Assembly: GCF_003627955.1 (NCBI RefSeq)
Contig: NZ_RBWS01000018.1
Location: forward strand, 62,001-126,000
DNA from: Sphingobacterium puteale
GTDB taxonomy: Bacteria > Bacteroidota > Bacteroidia > Sphingobacteriales > Sphingobacteriaceae
DNA: 64,000 nucleotides
Direction of reading: 5' to 3'
Shown here: in pieces, positions 54,770-64,000 of the stretch
Layout: every line of letters starts with the position of its first letter
How positions within the stretch are numbered: the stretch's first letter is position 1
Position numbers and translations under genes: made by a program
Notes under the pieces: model-generated
Database searches by the model: none
Told to the model about the DNA's origin: nothing
Seen by the model: the letters and a program-made list of their open reading frames with translations, nothing else

Positions 54770-57172
54770 CTATTCGTCCCTTAGACTATTTACCGGATTC
54801 AATAGCGCGGCTTTAAATGTCTGAAATCCTATAGTGATAAATGCGACCAGTGTTACTATTAATATCGCAATCAGGTATGCCCACCAAGGCATCTCAATAT
54901 GATATACAAAATCATTTAACCAATTATTAAAGAGATAATAAGCGATTGGTCCAGCAATAAGAAAAGCAAGCAAAATCAGTTTGATATAATTTGATGAAAG
55001 TAGATGAATAATACCCGGAACACTGGCTCCCAGAACTTTGCGGATACCGATTTCTTTGCTTCGGGCTTCGGTGGTATAGGCTGCTAATCCCAACAGACCG
55101 AGACAGGCTATAAAAAGTGTAAGAAATGAAAACATGCTCATGATATTGGATGAGCGGATTTCATTTTCATATTGGCGTTGGACATGTTGATCTAAAAACG
55201 AAAAATCAAAAGCAGCTTCGGGAGCGACAGTCGTATATATCTTCTTTATTTGGTCGATATATCCTTGAACATCTGTGGTTTTATAACGGATCAACAAGTT
55301 GCGTGGTGATTCTGAGGGATCATTCATGGTGTAGTAGCTGTAACCTCCGATTTCGGATTTAAGGTTTGTATAATTAAAATCCTGAACGACACCGGTGATG
55401 ATTGAGTTGGTTGGACTCATCTCAGTGATAATATGCTTTCCAATGGCTTCTTGCGGTGATTTATAGCCTAAATATTTCAGTACTTTCTCGTTGATCAGTA
55501 CATAACAGGTGGAGTCAGGACGTCCCCATATGTCAGGTAAATCTGTTCCGGCAAGTAGTTTTAATCCAAGTGTATTTACTGTATTTCCATAAGTAACACA
55601 GCTCAGGGTCGGTAAACCCTGTTTATCCGTGACGAGCTTATAAGTTGTCTTTCCGCTTTCGTTACTTCCGGGTACGGACTGTGCGAATGTGGTGGACAGC
55701 GTATTTGATAAGCTTTGGACCTGTTGATTGAGCGTGTTGAGCTTTTCCAGACTCCGGAAAGAACGGATGGGGACCGAGACCACATGTTCCGGTTGATAGC
55801 CCAGGTCTTTATTTCGAATAAAATTCATCTGGGTGAGCATCACGGAGATGCCGATGATCAATATAATCGAAATGGTAAATTGGCATACCACCAATATTTG
55901 TCTGATCAGGACTGTTTTCCCTTGTTTGTTGTAGCCTTTATTCATTAATGCGATCGATTTTATTTTCGATAAGAATAAGGCTGGATAGCTGCCTGCGGCA
56001 AACGTAATCATAAACCAGGATAAGGCCAATATCCCGAGCATATCCCAGTTCAGGAGTTGTTGAATAGTAATGTTTGTATTGCCGATTGAATTAAATAGCG
56101 GGATCAAAAGAATGGCCAAGACCACGCCTAATGTCATTGCAAATAGACTAATCGTTGCGGTCTCCACAAAAAAACGGACAATCAGTTGGCTTCTAGTAGC
56201 TCCAAGTACCTTGTTTACACCCACTTCTTTGGCATTTTTCTGTGATTTTGCGGTCGCTAGATTCATGTAATTGATACAGGCAATGGCGATGACAAGAAAA
56301 GCAAGGACGGATAGTGTTCGGATGGTGTCAATGTTTCCTATACGTTTGGTGACGCCCTCTCCGAGATTCGATGAGTAGAGATGCACCTTTAACAGGGGTT
56401 GCAGGAAAAACTGGGTGTAATACCGGTGGTCTTTTTCAACATACTTGTCAATCAGCTTTGTCGCTTGTTGAGCGACCATAGCCGGATCGCTTCCTTTTTT
56501 TAATAATATATACGTTTCATAACTGGCATTACTCCAATAGACATTTTGCCCCATCCAGGAATCCATAATATTCATGACCATATTACAGTCCAGGGTGCTA
56601 TTGGCGGGAAGATCTTTGAATACGCCGGTTACCTGTACGGTATCTCTTTGGTTGATGGAGATAAGTTTCCCTAATGCTTCGTTGCTTCCAAACATTTTTT
56701 CCTTTGTTGATTGGGAGAGGACAATACTTTTCTTGTTTGAAAACGCAGTATGAACATTCCCTTCTATAAATTGGAAATCAAAGATGGAGAACAATGTTGA
56801 ATCGGCTAGATACAATTGCTTCTCACTAAAATTATCCATTCCGGCACGGATAGAAGCCGTAGCTCCAAAGCCATCTTTTACAAGTCGTACCATATTATCA
56901 ACTTGCGCAATATCAGATTTGAGGGCAGGCCCAACCGCATTGGGCAGGTTAATCATTTTCTCCCGATTGTATTCTGCCGAAAGCTGCATGTGCAGACGAT
57001 AGATATTATCAGCTTTTGAATACATGGTATCAAAACTCAGTTCCTGACGGATAAAAGCAAATAGCAGAAGAGATACACAGATGCCAATCGCCAATCCGCT
57101 AATATTAAGGATGCTGAAAAATCGGTTGGCCCGAATACTTCGCCAAGCTGTTTTTGTGTAGTTCTTGATCAT
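54770..57172 (-). CDS. Orphan MacB/FtsX-type ABC permease P13
   Basis: An 800-residue member (MIKNYTKTAWRSIRANRFFS). It has CINYMNLATAKS and the first coupling motif KEVGVNKVLGAT, with asparagine where arginine is usual. The second motif, KEIGIRKVLGAS near residue 706, is standard. The tail is NPVNSLRDE. The second periplasmic domain has FAQSVPGSNESGKTTYKLVT and keeps a cysteine (LSCVTYGNTV). The gap to P12 is 37 bp. Confidence 0.9.
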   Translation of the reverse strand: MIKNYTKTAWRSIRANRFFSILNISGLAIGICVSLLLFAFIRQELSFDTMYSKADNIYRLHMQLSAEYNREKMINLPNAVGPALKSDIAQVDNMVRLVKDGFGATASIRAGMDNFSEKQLYLADSTLFSIFDFQFIEGNVHTAFSNKKSIVLSQSTKEKMFGSNEALGKLISINQRDTVQVTGVFKDLPANSTLDCNMVMNIMDSWMGQNVYWSNASYETYILLKKGSDPAMVAQQATKLIDKYVEKDHRYYTQFFLQPLLKVHLYSSNLGEGVTKRIGNIDTIRTLSVLAFLVIAIACINYMNLATAKSQKNAKEVGVNKVLGATRSQLIVRFFVETATISLFAMTLGVVLAILLIPLFNSIGNTNITIQQLLNWDMLGILALSWFMITFAAGSYPALFLSKIKSIALMNKGYNKQGKTVLIRQILVVCQFTISIILIIGISVMLTQMNFIRNKDLGYQPEHVVSVPIRSFRSLEKLNTLNQQVQSLSNTLSTTFAQSVPGSNESGKTTYKLVTDKQGLPTLSCVTYGNTVNTLGLKLLAGTDLPDIWGRPDSTCYVLINEKVLKYLGYKSPQEAIGKHIITEMSPTNSIITGVVQDFNYTNLKSEIGGYSYYTMNDPSESPRNLLIRYKTTDVQGYIDQIKKIYTTVAPEAAFDFSFLDQHVQRQYENEIRSSNIMSMFSFLTLFIACLGLLGLAAYTTEARSKEIGIRKVLGASVPGIIHLLSSNYIKLILLAFLIAGPIAYYLFNNWLNDFVYHIEMPWWAYLIAILIVTLVAFITIGFQTFKAALLNPVNSLRDE

Positions 57173-57229
57173 GATCGTATCTATTTGTTTCGTGCTGATA
57201 TATTAAGTTTATTCTTGCTTGTATACTAT

Positions 57230-59647
57230 TTATTCGTCCCTTAGACTATCTACCGGATTTGCTTTAGCGGCTTTAAATGTTTGATAGCTAACGGTGATCA
57301 GGGCAATGAATACAGCTGACAATCCGGCAAAAGCAAACATCCACCATTTTGGTTCGATATGGTAGGCAAAATTATCCAGCCACTTGTTCATTGCCATCCA
57401 TGATAATGGTGTAGCGATACAGATCGCGATGACTAATAATCTGATAAAGTCAGAAGAAAGCAGCAGCACTAAATTGTATATGGAAGCACCAAGCACTTTG
57501 CGCACCCCGATTTCTTTGGTACGCTGTTGAGCCGTATAGGTCACCAATCCCAGTAAACCTAAGCAAGCAATAAAAAGAGCGAGGCTTGAAAAGGCTGTAA
57601 AGAGTCTTCTGAAGTTATAATCGGCTTCGTATTGACGGTTAAAATTATCGTCTAGGAAACTATATAGAAAGGGACGGTGAGGGACGAGTTCAGTCCATAA
57701 TTTGCCAATTCGGTCGATTGTTTGCTGATTGATATTTTTTAGATTCACGGCCAGATAACGGCTGCTACTTGGTTCAAGTCGTAGTGCCAATGGCTCAATT
57801 TTGCGATGCAGGGATAGGTAATTGAAATCTTTTACAACGCCGATGACCGTGCCTTCTTTGCCCCACTGTCTAAATTGTTTTCCGATGATATCCTGTGGAT
57901 TTGAATAGCCCCATAATTTGGCTGCTGATTCATTAATCACCAGTGAATGGGCGCTATCTGCTGGGAAATCGCGTGAGTAAGCTCTCCCCGCAGCCATCTT
58001 GATGCCCATATTGGGGATAAAGTCTATATCTATTTCATAGAGTGAGGGAGCGAAATTGGTCATTTTGCCGTCCGTTGACATAATCTCTGTTCCGGCATTT
58101 GGAAAAAATGTTCCCGGAACAGTGCGCGAAGCTGTCACCGACTGTACATCTTTATCTTTTGCGAGCGTATTTTTGATCGCCTCTAGGTTATTGTTGACTT
58201 TTTCATCGAAATTATAGTCTATGATTAGACGTTGTGCTTTTTGAAATCCAAGGTCTTGCTGTTGCAGTTGATTCAATTGGGAGAATACAATCACAGTACC
58301 TGCAATTAATGCAATAGAAAGACAGAATTGAAAGACGACGAGCCCCCGACGTAACAAAGTTCCGCCCTTACTGTTGCCAAACGTCCCCTTCAGAACTTTA
58401 ATCGGTTTAAAATTTGCCAGGATCAATGCGGGGTAGCTGGCAGCTAATAGCCCGGTTATAAGTGTTACCAAAAAGAAAATCGTCCAGGTCGTGCCATTAA
58501 GGAGGGATGAATAACCAAACTGTTTACCGGAAAAAGCTTCCATAAAAGGGAGAAAGGCAATGACCAAAGCGATAGCCAATATACCGCCGATAAATACGAG
58601 TACCAGCGACTCAGACATAAACTGGAGAATCAGATTGCTTTTATTGGCACCAATGGCTTTTCGGACACCGACTTCCTTGGCACGCTCCATGGATCTGGAC
58701 GTAGCAAGATTCATAAAATTGACACAGGCGATCAGCAGGATAAATCCACCTATGATCGCGAAAATATATAAATTTTGAAAGCTACCCGTTGTTCCCGGTT
58801 GGCGATCAGCAGTGGAGTGCATGTAGGCCTGAAGCATGGGCTCGAGGTGAAAACTGTATTTTGAATTGGCGTTTACTTGTACGGGGACATTTCGTTTGAG
58901 AAAGCCAGGTATCTTCTGATTGAATTTTGTAGGATCAAATTTTTTCGATGTCAAAAAGTAGGTGTAAAAATCTACATAGTCCCAGCCTTCTTTTTCGAAG
59001 ACATCAGGTCTTGCTTTCCGGAAGGTACTCATAGATAACAGCGCATCGAAGGTAAAATGTGAGTTGGCAGGAACATCTTCCATTACAGCTGTTACGGTAT
59101 ACAGACCTGCATCAGCCCGACCTGCTGCTAATCCCCCTTCAATGGTTTTGCCAATGGGATTCTGGTCACCGAAATATTTTTTAGCTGTGCTTTCTGTCAA
59201 TACAACAGAATATGCATTTTTTAATGCTGTATGTGGATCTCCGCCAAGGACTTTCCAGCTGAATACATCGAATGCCGTAGAATCCATGAAAAATACATTC
59301 TCTTCCTGGAATCTATTTTCTCCTTGTTTGAGTAGGATGGAGGTTTGGCCGGAGAACTGAACGATCTTCTCTATCTCCGGGAAGTCGGCTTTCAGGGCTT
59401 CTCCAACTGGAGCATTCCCCCAGATCTGATGTTGTTCTGTGCTGCCGACTTCTTTATAGTCATGTACGACGCGGAAAATACGGTCTTTGTTGATATGATA
59501 TTTATCGTAAGAAAGTTCATTCTGTACATAAATAACAATTAATAAACAGCAAGCCAAGCCAATGGCGAGACCTACAATATTTATGGTGGCATAACCTCTA
59601 TTCTTTAGAATATTGCGCCAGGCTATTTTAATATAATTTTGTATCAT
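57230..59647 (-). CDS. Orphan MacB/FtsX-type ABC permease P14
   Basis: An 805-residue member (MIQNYIKIAWRNILKNRGYA). It has CVNFMNLATSRS, KEVGVRKAIGAN and KEIGVRKVLGAS (near residue 711), and the tail NPVDSLRDE. TM1 is IVGLAIGLACCLLIVIYVQN at about residues 24-43, with a double cysteine. The first periplasmic domain ends VMEDVPANSHFTFDALLS. The second has VTASRTVPGTFFPNAGTEIM, close to P13 in its TVPG/SVPG motif. The gap to P13 is 57 bp. Confidence 0.9.
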   Translation of the reverse strand: MIQNYIKIAWRNILKNRGYATINIVGLAIGLACCLLIVIYVQNELSYDKYHINKDRIFRVVHDYKEVGSTEQHQIWGNAPVGEALKADFPEIEKIVQFSGQTSILLKQGENRFQEENVFFMDSTAFDVFSWKVLGGDPHTALKNAYSVVLTESTAKKYFGDQNPIGKTIEGGLAAGRADAGLYTVTAVMEDVPANSHFTFDALLSMSTFRKARPDVFEKEGWDYVDFYTYFLTSKKFDPTKFNQKIPGFLKRNVPVQVNANSKYSFHLEPMLQAYMHSTADRQPGTTGSFQNLYIFAIIGGFILLIACVNFMNLATSRSMERAKEVGVRKAIGANKSNLILQFMSESLVLVFIGGILAIALVIAFLPFMEAFSGKQFGYSSLLNGTTWTIFFLVTLITGLLAASYPALILANFKPIKVLKGTFGNSKGGTLLRRGLVVFQFCLSIALIAGTVIVFSQLNQLQQQDLGFQKAQRLIIDYNFDEKVNNNLEAIKNTLAKDKDVQSVTASRTVPGTFFPNAGTEIMSTDGKMTNFAPSLYEIDIDFIPNMGIKMAAGRAYSRDFPADSAHSLVINESAAKLWGYSNPQDIIGKQFRQWGKEGTVIGVVKDFNYLSLHRKIEPLALRLEPSSSRYLAVNLKNINQQTIDRIGKLWTELVPHRPFLYSFLDDNFNRQYEADYNFRRLFTAFSSLALFIACLGLLGLVTYTAQQRTKEIGVRKVLGASIYNLVLLLSSDFIRLLVIAICIATPLSWMAMNKWLDNFAYHIEPKWWMFAFAGLSAVFIALITVSYQTFKAAKANPVDSLRDE

Positions 59648-59732
59648 GATCGCTGTTTTTTATGAAAGTTTGGGGTTATCCTTTCTATCTTTTTCCGAGA
59701 TATTATAACCTCCCGACATATCATTATTTTAT

Positions 59733-62108
59733 TTATTCGTCTTTTAAACTATGTATCGGGTTGGCCAATGCTGCTTTGGCTGCTTGCAGGCTAATCGTAA
59801 ATAAGGCAATGCTCAGTGATAATATACTACCTAGAATAAAGGTGAATACATTGAGATTAATTTTATACGCAAACGTCTGCAACCAGCTTATTGAAAGATA
59901 GTAGGCTATGGGTGCGGCAATGAGAATAGCAATAAATACGAGTATAACGAATTCTCGGCTTAATAACTTGACAATACCAAATACAGAGGCTCCCAGGACT
60001 TTGCGGATGCCAATTTCTTTGATTCTTATTTGGGCAGAATAGGTACTTAAAGCAAAAAGACCCAAAGCAGAAATGAAGATGGCAACTCCAGCGAAAAGGT
60101 TAAAAAGAAATGCTGTCCGATTTTCAGATTTATAGATTTTGTCAAATTGATCATCTATGAAATTATAACTGAATGGTCTTTCAGACGGAGTTGTATTATA
60201 TATTTTTTCGATTGTCTTGATGGCTTCAGGAATATGATCTGCGTTTGATTTGATATACAATGTCCCTTTAAATTGACGTGTCCACAATACAATCGGTCCT
60301 ACTTTTTCTTTCACGGATTTAAAGTTGAAATCCTTTAAGACACCGATTACTTTGCCCGGAACTTCATGTAGGCTCATTTGAGCGCCAATATATGGCGGTT
60401 TAAGTCCCATTTGTTTTGCTAAGGTTTCATTGATGATATAGCTGGACGAATCCGATGGAAGTCCTGTGAAGTTGGTGCCGGCGACAAATTTCATTCCCAT
60501 GAGTGGAATAAAGTTTTGGTCGATGGTCGCACGCCCTACTATAGCTTGATTCTCTTTCGTTTTATTGGGCCAGTTAATGTCGCCAGTAGCATTGCCATAA
60601 TCCATTATGGAATAAAATCCAGACAGTGAGGCCGCAGCTATGGATGTAGACTGTCTGAGTTCGGATATAATAGCGTCTGCATGTTTGATATGTTCATCTG
60701 AGAGCGGAACTGTAAATACTTGGTCTTTAGCATAACCTAAATCCATCTTACGCATATAGGAGAGCTGATTTCTGATGACAATCGTACAGATGATCAATAT
60801 AATGGAAATGCTAAACTGGATAATGACCAATGCTCTCCTAAGTCTGTTTGTTCCGTCTTGCTGTGTTGACTGTCCTTTTAGCGATTGTACCGGTTGGAAT
60901 GAAGCAAGATAGATCGCAGGATATATGCTCGAAAGGGCGAGTGTACCTAATAAAGTGCAAGTAAGGTAGATACAGATTTCGGGATTGCTAAGTGTAAAGG
61001 CCAAAGATTTTCCGGCCAACTCATTGTAACTTGGAATTAACAGTAAGATCAATAAAATAGCAAGGATAAGCGCTACGCTGAAGATGATAACAGATTCTAT
61101 TACAAACTGAAAAAAAAGCTGCTTTTTGCTTGCTCCAATTACTTTTCGAATGCCGATCGTTTTAATTCTTTCCAATGAACGTGCCGTACTTAGATTAATA
61201 TAGTTTACAGCTCCGATGATGAGCAGGAGAATTGCGATCACCGAAAAGATCTGTACAGTACGACGTGCGGTTTGGTTTCCTTCTGGACTAATGAGATGGA
61301 TATCTTTTAAAGCAGCCAATCTATATTGTATGGTAACTTCTGTTTTCTGTGCTTTTTTATAGTAATCACTTATTTTTGCGGCAACCTGTGCTGGGTCTAC
61401 ATTTTTATTTATTTGAATGTAGTTGCTGAAATAAAAATTTCCCAAGTCTTCATCAATTGTTTTCCATTCACCATTCCCTCCGTTTTCAGTAAATCGTTTG
61501 GCATAAAAGGTGAGTGGAATAACTGCATCAAACCTGATGCTTGAGTTCTGTGGAATATCTTGTAGTATGGCACGGACGATAAAGGTGGTATTATTTTTTC
61601 GGATACTTTTGCCGATCGGACTTTCTTCGCCAAAGAGTTTTTTAGCAAGGTTTTGGGTAATTAGAATTGCCGCGAGATCCTGTTGAAAATTTTCGATGGA
61701 TCCAGCATGTAAGGGAAAATTAAAAAGAGAGAAAAAGTTTTGATCTACATAGACCAGATCTATATCCGAATAAGTTTGCTTTTTTTTGTCATCCACTAAT
61801 GTAGCACTCTCTTCTAGATTTACACGACTTGCATTTTTTACTTCAGGCAACTGTTGTGCAAACTTGAATAAGGGCGCCGGGGAGGTCGGCCAAACTTGTT
61901 CTTTATCATTGTTTTGTAGTATAGAATTGACCGTATAGATCTGTTCATAATCCTTATGAAAGGTATCAAAACTCTTTTCATCCTGCACCCACAAAATAAT
62001 AAGCGTAGAGATTGCCAAACAAATTGCCAAGCCTACCATATTGATGATGCTGTAGAATTTCTTTTTGTTCAATTCCCGAACGGCCGTTATAATATAGTTT
62101 TTAATCAT
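59733..62108 (-). CDS. Orphan MacB/FtsX-type ABC permease P15
   Basis: A 791-residue member (MIKNYIITAVRELNKKKFYS); the usual AWRN near the start is AVRE. It has AVNYINLSTARS, KTIGIRKVIGAS and KEIGIRKVLGAS (near residue 697), and the tail NPIHSLKDE. The second periplasmic domain has MDYGNATGDINWPNKTKEN, of the tryptophan-containing kind seen in P10 and P11. The gap to P14 is 85 bp. Confidence 0.9.
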   Translation of the reverse strand: MIKNYIITAVRELNKKKFYSIINMVGLAICLAISTLIILWVQDEKSFDTFHKDYEQIYTVNSILQNNDKEQVWPTSPAPLFKFAQQLPEVKNASRVNLEESATLVDDKKKQTYSDIDLVYVDQNFFSLFNFPLHAGSIENFQQDLAAILITQNLAKKLFGEESPIGKSIRKNNTTFIVRAILQDIPQNSSIRFDAVIPLTFYAKRFTENGGNGEWKTIDEDLGNFYFSNYIQINKNVDPAQVAAKISDYYKKAQKTEVTIQYRLAALKDIHLISPEGNQTARRTVQIFSVIAILLLIIGAVNYINLSTARSLERIKTIGIRKVIGASKKQLFFQFVIESVIIFSVALILAILLILLLIPSYNELAGKSLAFTLSNPEICIYLTCTLLGTLALSSIYPAIYLASFQPVQSLKGQSTQQDGTNRLRRALVIIQFSISIILIICTIVIRNQLSYMRKMDLGYAKDQVFTVPLSDEHIKHADAIISELRQSTSIAAASLSGFYSIMDYGNATGDINWPNKTKENQAIVGRATIDQNFIPLMGMKFVAGTNFTGLPSDSSSYIINETLAKQMGLKPPYIGAQMSLHEVPGKVIGVLKDFNFKSVKEKVGPIVLWTRQFKGTLYIKSNADHIPEAIKTIEKIYNTTPSERPFSYNFIDDQFDKIYKSENRTAFLFNLFAGVAIFISALGLFALSTYSAQIRIKEIGIRKVLGASVFGIVKLLSREFVILVFIAILIAAPIAYYLSISWLQTFAYKINLNVFTFILGSILSLSIALFTISLQAAKAALANPIHSLKDE

Positions 62109-62236
62109 GCGGATTAGTTTTGAAATTTTAGACCCTATATTTTTGGTTATATCTGTTTGCTCTTTTTACTAAATAGAGATTGCAATGGGCTCATTATTGA
62201 GACCCATCACTTTCTCTGATCACTATTGAGCCTCTT

Positions 62237-64000
62237 TTATTCATCTCTTAAACTGTTGACTGGATTGGCACGTGCGGCCCGTAATGATTGAAAACTTAAT
62301 GTCAAAAATGCTATCCCTATCGTGAGTATCGCAGGTATAAAAAACAACCACCATTGTATCTCAATTTTAAATGTAATATCCTGCAACCATTTGTGTATGA
62401 CCCACCATGCAATTGGTGTTGATACCAAAATTGAAATAATAATCAGTTTGAGGTAATCTTTAGACAGTAGGCCAATGATGCCCGTAACGGAACTTCCCAA
62501 TACTTTGCGGATTCCAATTTCTTTAGTACGTTGTACAGTTGTTATCGTGACTAAGCCGACGAGGCCAAGGCAGCTCAGCAATAAGGTGATTGCTGTTGCC
62601 AGATTGATAATCTTGGACAATCGCATATCCGTTTCGTAAAGTGATTTGATCTCTTGGTCATAAAAGCGATAGCTGAATTTTGCATGTGGATAAATGCTTT
62701 TCCATTCTTTTTCGAGGTTTGCCAAGGCAGTCGACCATTTTTTAGGATCATGGTCCAGACGGACATTGATGTGTCCCAGCGGACCTCTATTGGTTGAAAC
62801 CTCCATCACAATAGGGTTAAACTGTTGATGAAGATCTTTGCTGTGGAAATTGGCTATAACACCTACAATTTTTACATTTTTGTCCCTGGAAATAACAGCT
62901 TGTCCGATTGCTTCGTCAACATTTTTATATCCCAGTTCGGTCATGGCTTTTTCGTTGATTATGATCCCCGAACTCGTATCAGACATCATTAATTTGCGGC
63001 CGGCAAGAAGTTTTATATCGTAGAGGTCAATGTAATCCTGATCAACATACTTGTATTGCATGATTCTATTTTTGATTTCCTCTTCGCCATATTTACGGAT
63101 TCTATTTCCCCAATAACTATCATCCATAGGAAAATGTCCCAAGGAGACACGGGCGATTTCCGGATATTTGGATAAGGCCTGCTTAAATACAAATGGATCT
63201 GTTGTTGCTTTATCAGCAGCCCGATTGGGAATTGATACGGTGACAATAGCATCTTTAGTAAATCCCAGATCGCTCTTGAGCATATGTTTGATCTGAATGG
63301 TGATCACGAAAGTGCCAATAAGGAAAACCTGAGCGATAATAAACTGAAAAATAATCAGTCCTTTGCGGAGGTATACGCCTTTGTTTGAGTTATTGGATAA
63401 ACTCTTTATTTTCATGACTTCGATCAATTTTACTTTGTTGATCAATATCGATGGATATACTCCAGCGAAGCATGTGATTAAGACAAGTAACCCAATGATG
63501 AACAACAACAGATTGAACTGATCGTTGTAGTTGTTGATGTCCGAAGGGATAAAATCGCTGAACAGTATTTCCATCATTCTTGTAAAAGGCCAGGAAAGCA
63601 AGAGTGCGAATAGTGCGACCAAAAAAGTCTCTGTTAAAAAGCTTCGGGTCAAATAGACTTCCCGCTCCCCCAGTGTTTTCCGTATACCAATGGATCGTGC
63701 GCGCATAGGCACCATCGCGGTACTTAGATTGATATAATTGATCGCAGCTAATACAAGTAGAAATGCGGCTATTCCGATAAGTCCATAGAGTACCTTGATG
63801 TTGCTGTGATTTTGTATAATTGGGTTAAAATGCAACTCAGTTAATGGTGAAAAACGGGTAGTTTGCTTATAGTTCTCTTTTTTATATTCTTCGCCATTCA
63901 TCTGCACTAATTTTTGATCGATGGTATTGGCGAGATTTTTAAGATGATCGACAGATTTGACTTTGACAAATAACTGATAATAGTTCATCAGCATCAACCA
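62237..64000 (-). CDS. Orphan MacB/FtsX-type ABC permease P16, C-terminal part (cut by window edge)
   Basis: The last ~587 residues are present; the gene continues past the right edge with no stop. It has AINYINLSTAMV, the first coupling motif RSIGIRKTLGER, the second KEIGIRKVLGSS about 95 residues before the end, and the tail NPVNSLRDE. The 128-bp gap to P15 is wider than average and holds a small imperfect hairpin (TGGG-CTC/GAG-CCCA near 62188-62208), but no sigma-54-type promoter or enhancer-type dyad. Confidence 0.9.
   Translation of the reverse strand, partial: WLMLMNYYQLFVKVKSVDHLKNLANTIDQKLVQMNGEEYKKENYKQTTRFSPLTELHFNPIIQNHSNIKVLYGLIGIAAFLLVLAAINYINLSTAMVPMRARSIGIRKTLGEREVYLTRSFLTETFLVALFALLLSWPFTRMMEILFSDFIPSDINNYNDQFNLLLFIIGLLVLITCFAGVYPSILINKVKLIEVMKIKSLSNNSNKGVYLRKGLIIFQFIIAQVFLIGTFVITIQIKHMLKSDLGFTKDAIVTVSIPNRAADKATTDPFVFKQALSKYPEIARVSLGHFPMDDSYWGNRIRKYGEEEIKNRIMQYKYVDQDYIDLYDIKLLAGRKLMMSDTSSGIIINEKAMTELGYKNVDEAIGQAVISRDKNVKIVGVIANFHSKDLHQQFNPIVMEVSTNRGPLGHINVRLDHDPKKWSTALANLEKEWKSIYPHAKFSYRFYDQEIKSLYETDMRLSKIINLATAITLLLSCLGLVGLVTITTVQRTKEIGIRKVLGSSVTGIIGLLSKDYLKLIIISILVSTPIAWWVIHKWLQDITFKIEIQWWLFFIPAILTIGIAFLTLSFQSLRAARANPVNSLRDE

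Larger units (their letters stand above)
22271..64000 (-). repeat. Tandem array of 16 paralogous orphan MacB/FtsX-type permeases (P1-P16)
   Basis: Sixteen same-strand genes of about 790-810 codons share one architecture. It consists of an N-terminal amphipathic K-AWRN helix and TM1, a periplasmic domain, a three-helix FtsX block, a further TM, a second periplasmic domain, a second three-helix FtsX block and a C-terminal L-R-D-E tail. Each has two cytoplasmic KEIGIRKVLGAS-type motifs, one per half, where FtsX/MacB permeases are known to contact the ATPase. Most gaps are 27-128 bp; only four larger gaps occur. The layout resembles the duplicated orphan permeases described in Acidobacteria (ADOPs), but the assignment to that family is by architecture only. 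Confidence 0.9.

Noticed and set aside
62109..62236. A fifth control region in the wide P15-P16 gap
   Set aside because: Neither GG-N10-G with TT nor any CTGTYCG-type dyad is present; only a small imperfect hairpin without a T-run.
22271..64000. Macrolide exporter MacB, LolC/E or FtsX proper
   Set aside because: The permeases have no fused ATPase domain, no MacA or TolC partner, and are twice the size of LolC/E or FtsX. The specific names are not supported.
1..64000. CRISPR arrays, tRNA or rRNA genes, prophage
   Set aside because: I looked for regularly spaced repeats, tRNA-like cloverleaf ends and phage genes and saw none; a dedicated tRNA search was not possible.

Overview
The window reads as the chromosome of a Bacteroidota bacterium of the Sphingobacteriaceae type (Sphingobacterium/Pedobacter-like). 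Supporting signs are an outer-membrane beta-barrel protein with a carboxypeptidase-like N-terminal domain, a BlaI/BlaR pair whose sensor carries TonB-C domains, a bacillithiol BshA, a zinc-free L32, AT-rich spacers with weak ribosome binding sites, and many lipoprotein signals. No rRNA, tRNA, CRISPR array, transposase or phage gene was recognised.

Positions 1-21.5 kb are ordinary chromosome. On the minus strand lie the start of pyrH and bshA. A plus-strand block follows: a DUF1003 membrane protein overlapping arfB, then blaI, a BlaR1-like M56/TonB-C sensor and a lipoprotein. Next, on the minus strand, are cbpA-cbpM, a large outer-membrane beta-barrel protein, an M28 peptidase, tatC-rpiB, and the conserved yceD-rpmF-plsX-fabH-accB-accC fatty-acid cluster. 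queH, a plus-strand lipoprotein and a SirB1-like transglutaminase-fold protein close this part. Clear hairpin terminators separate many of these units.

From 21.6 kb to the right edge (over 42 kb) almost everything is one minus-strand array of 16 paralogous orphan ABC permeases of about 790-810 residues, numbered here P1 to P16 from left to right. Each is a two-halved MacB/FtsX-type protein and each ends in a near-invariant L-R-D-E tail. The only ATPase in the window is the last gene of the array. No membrane-fusion protein or TolC-like channel is present. P3 carries one frameshift, P16 runs off the window, and a short scar of a further permease lies between P1 and P2.

The array is broken by four control regions at about 24.7, 27.4, 33.6 and 47.3 kb. 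Each has a sigma-54-type -24/-12 promoter (GG-N10-G preceded by TT) and a pair of inverted-repeat sites, CTGTYCG-N4-CGRACAG or degraded forms of it. The first site begins 54 or 55 bp upstream of the -24 GG in all four cases. This points to one enhancer-binding regulator, not encoded in the window, controlling the array and its ATPase. Two small islands interrupt the array: an HTH gene with a divergent unknown gene at 27.5-28.6 kb, and a FN3-like gene at 34.5-35.1 kb preceded by a 21-bp perfect inverted repeat.
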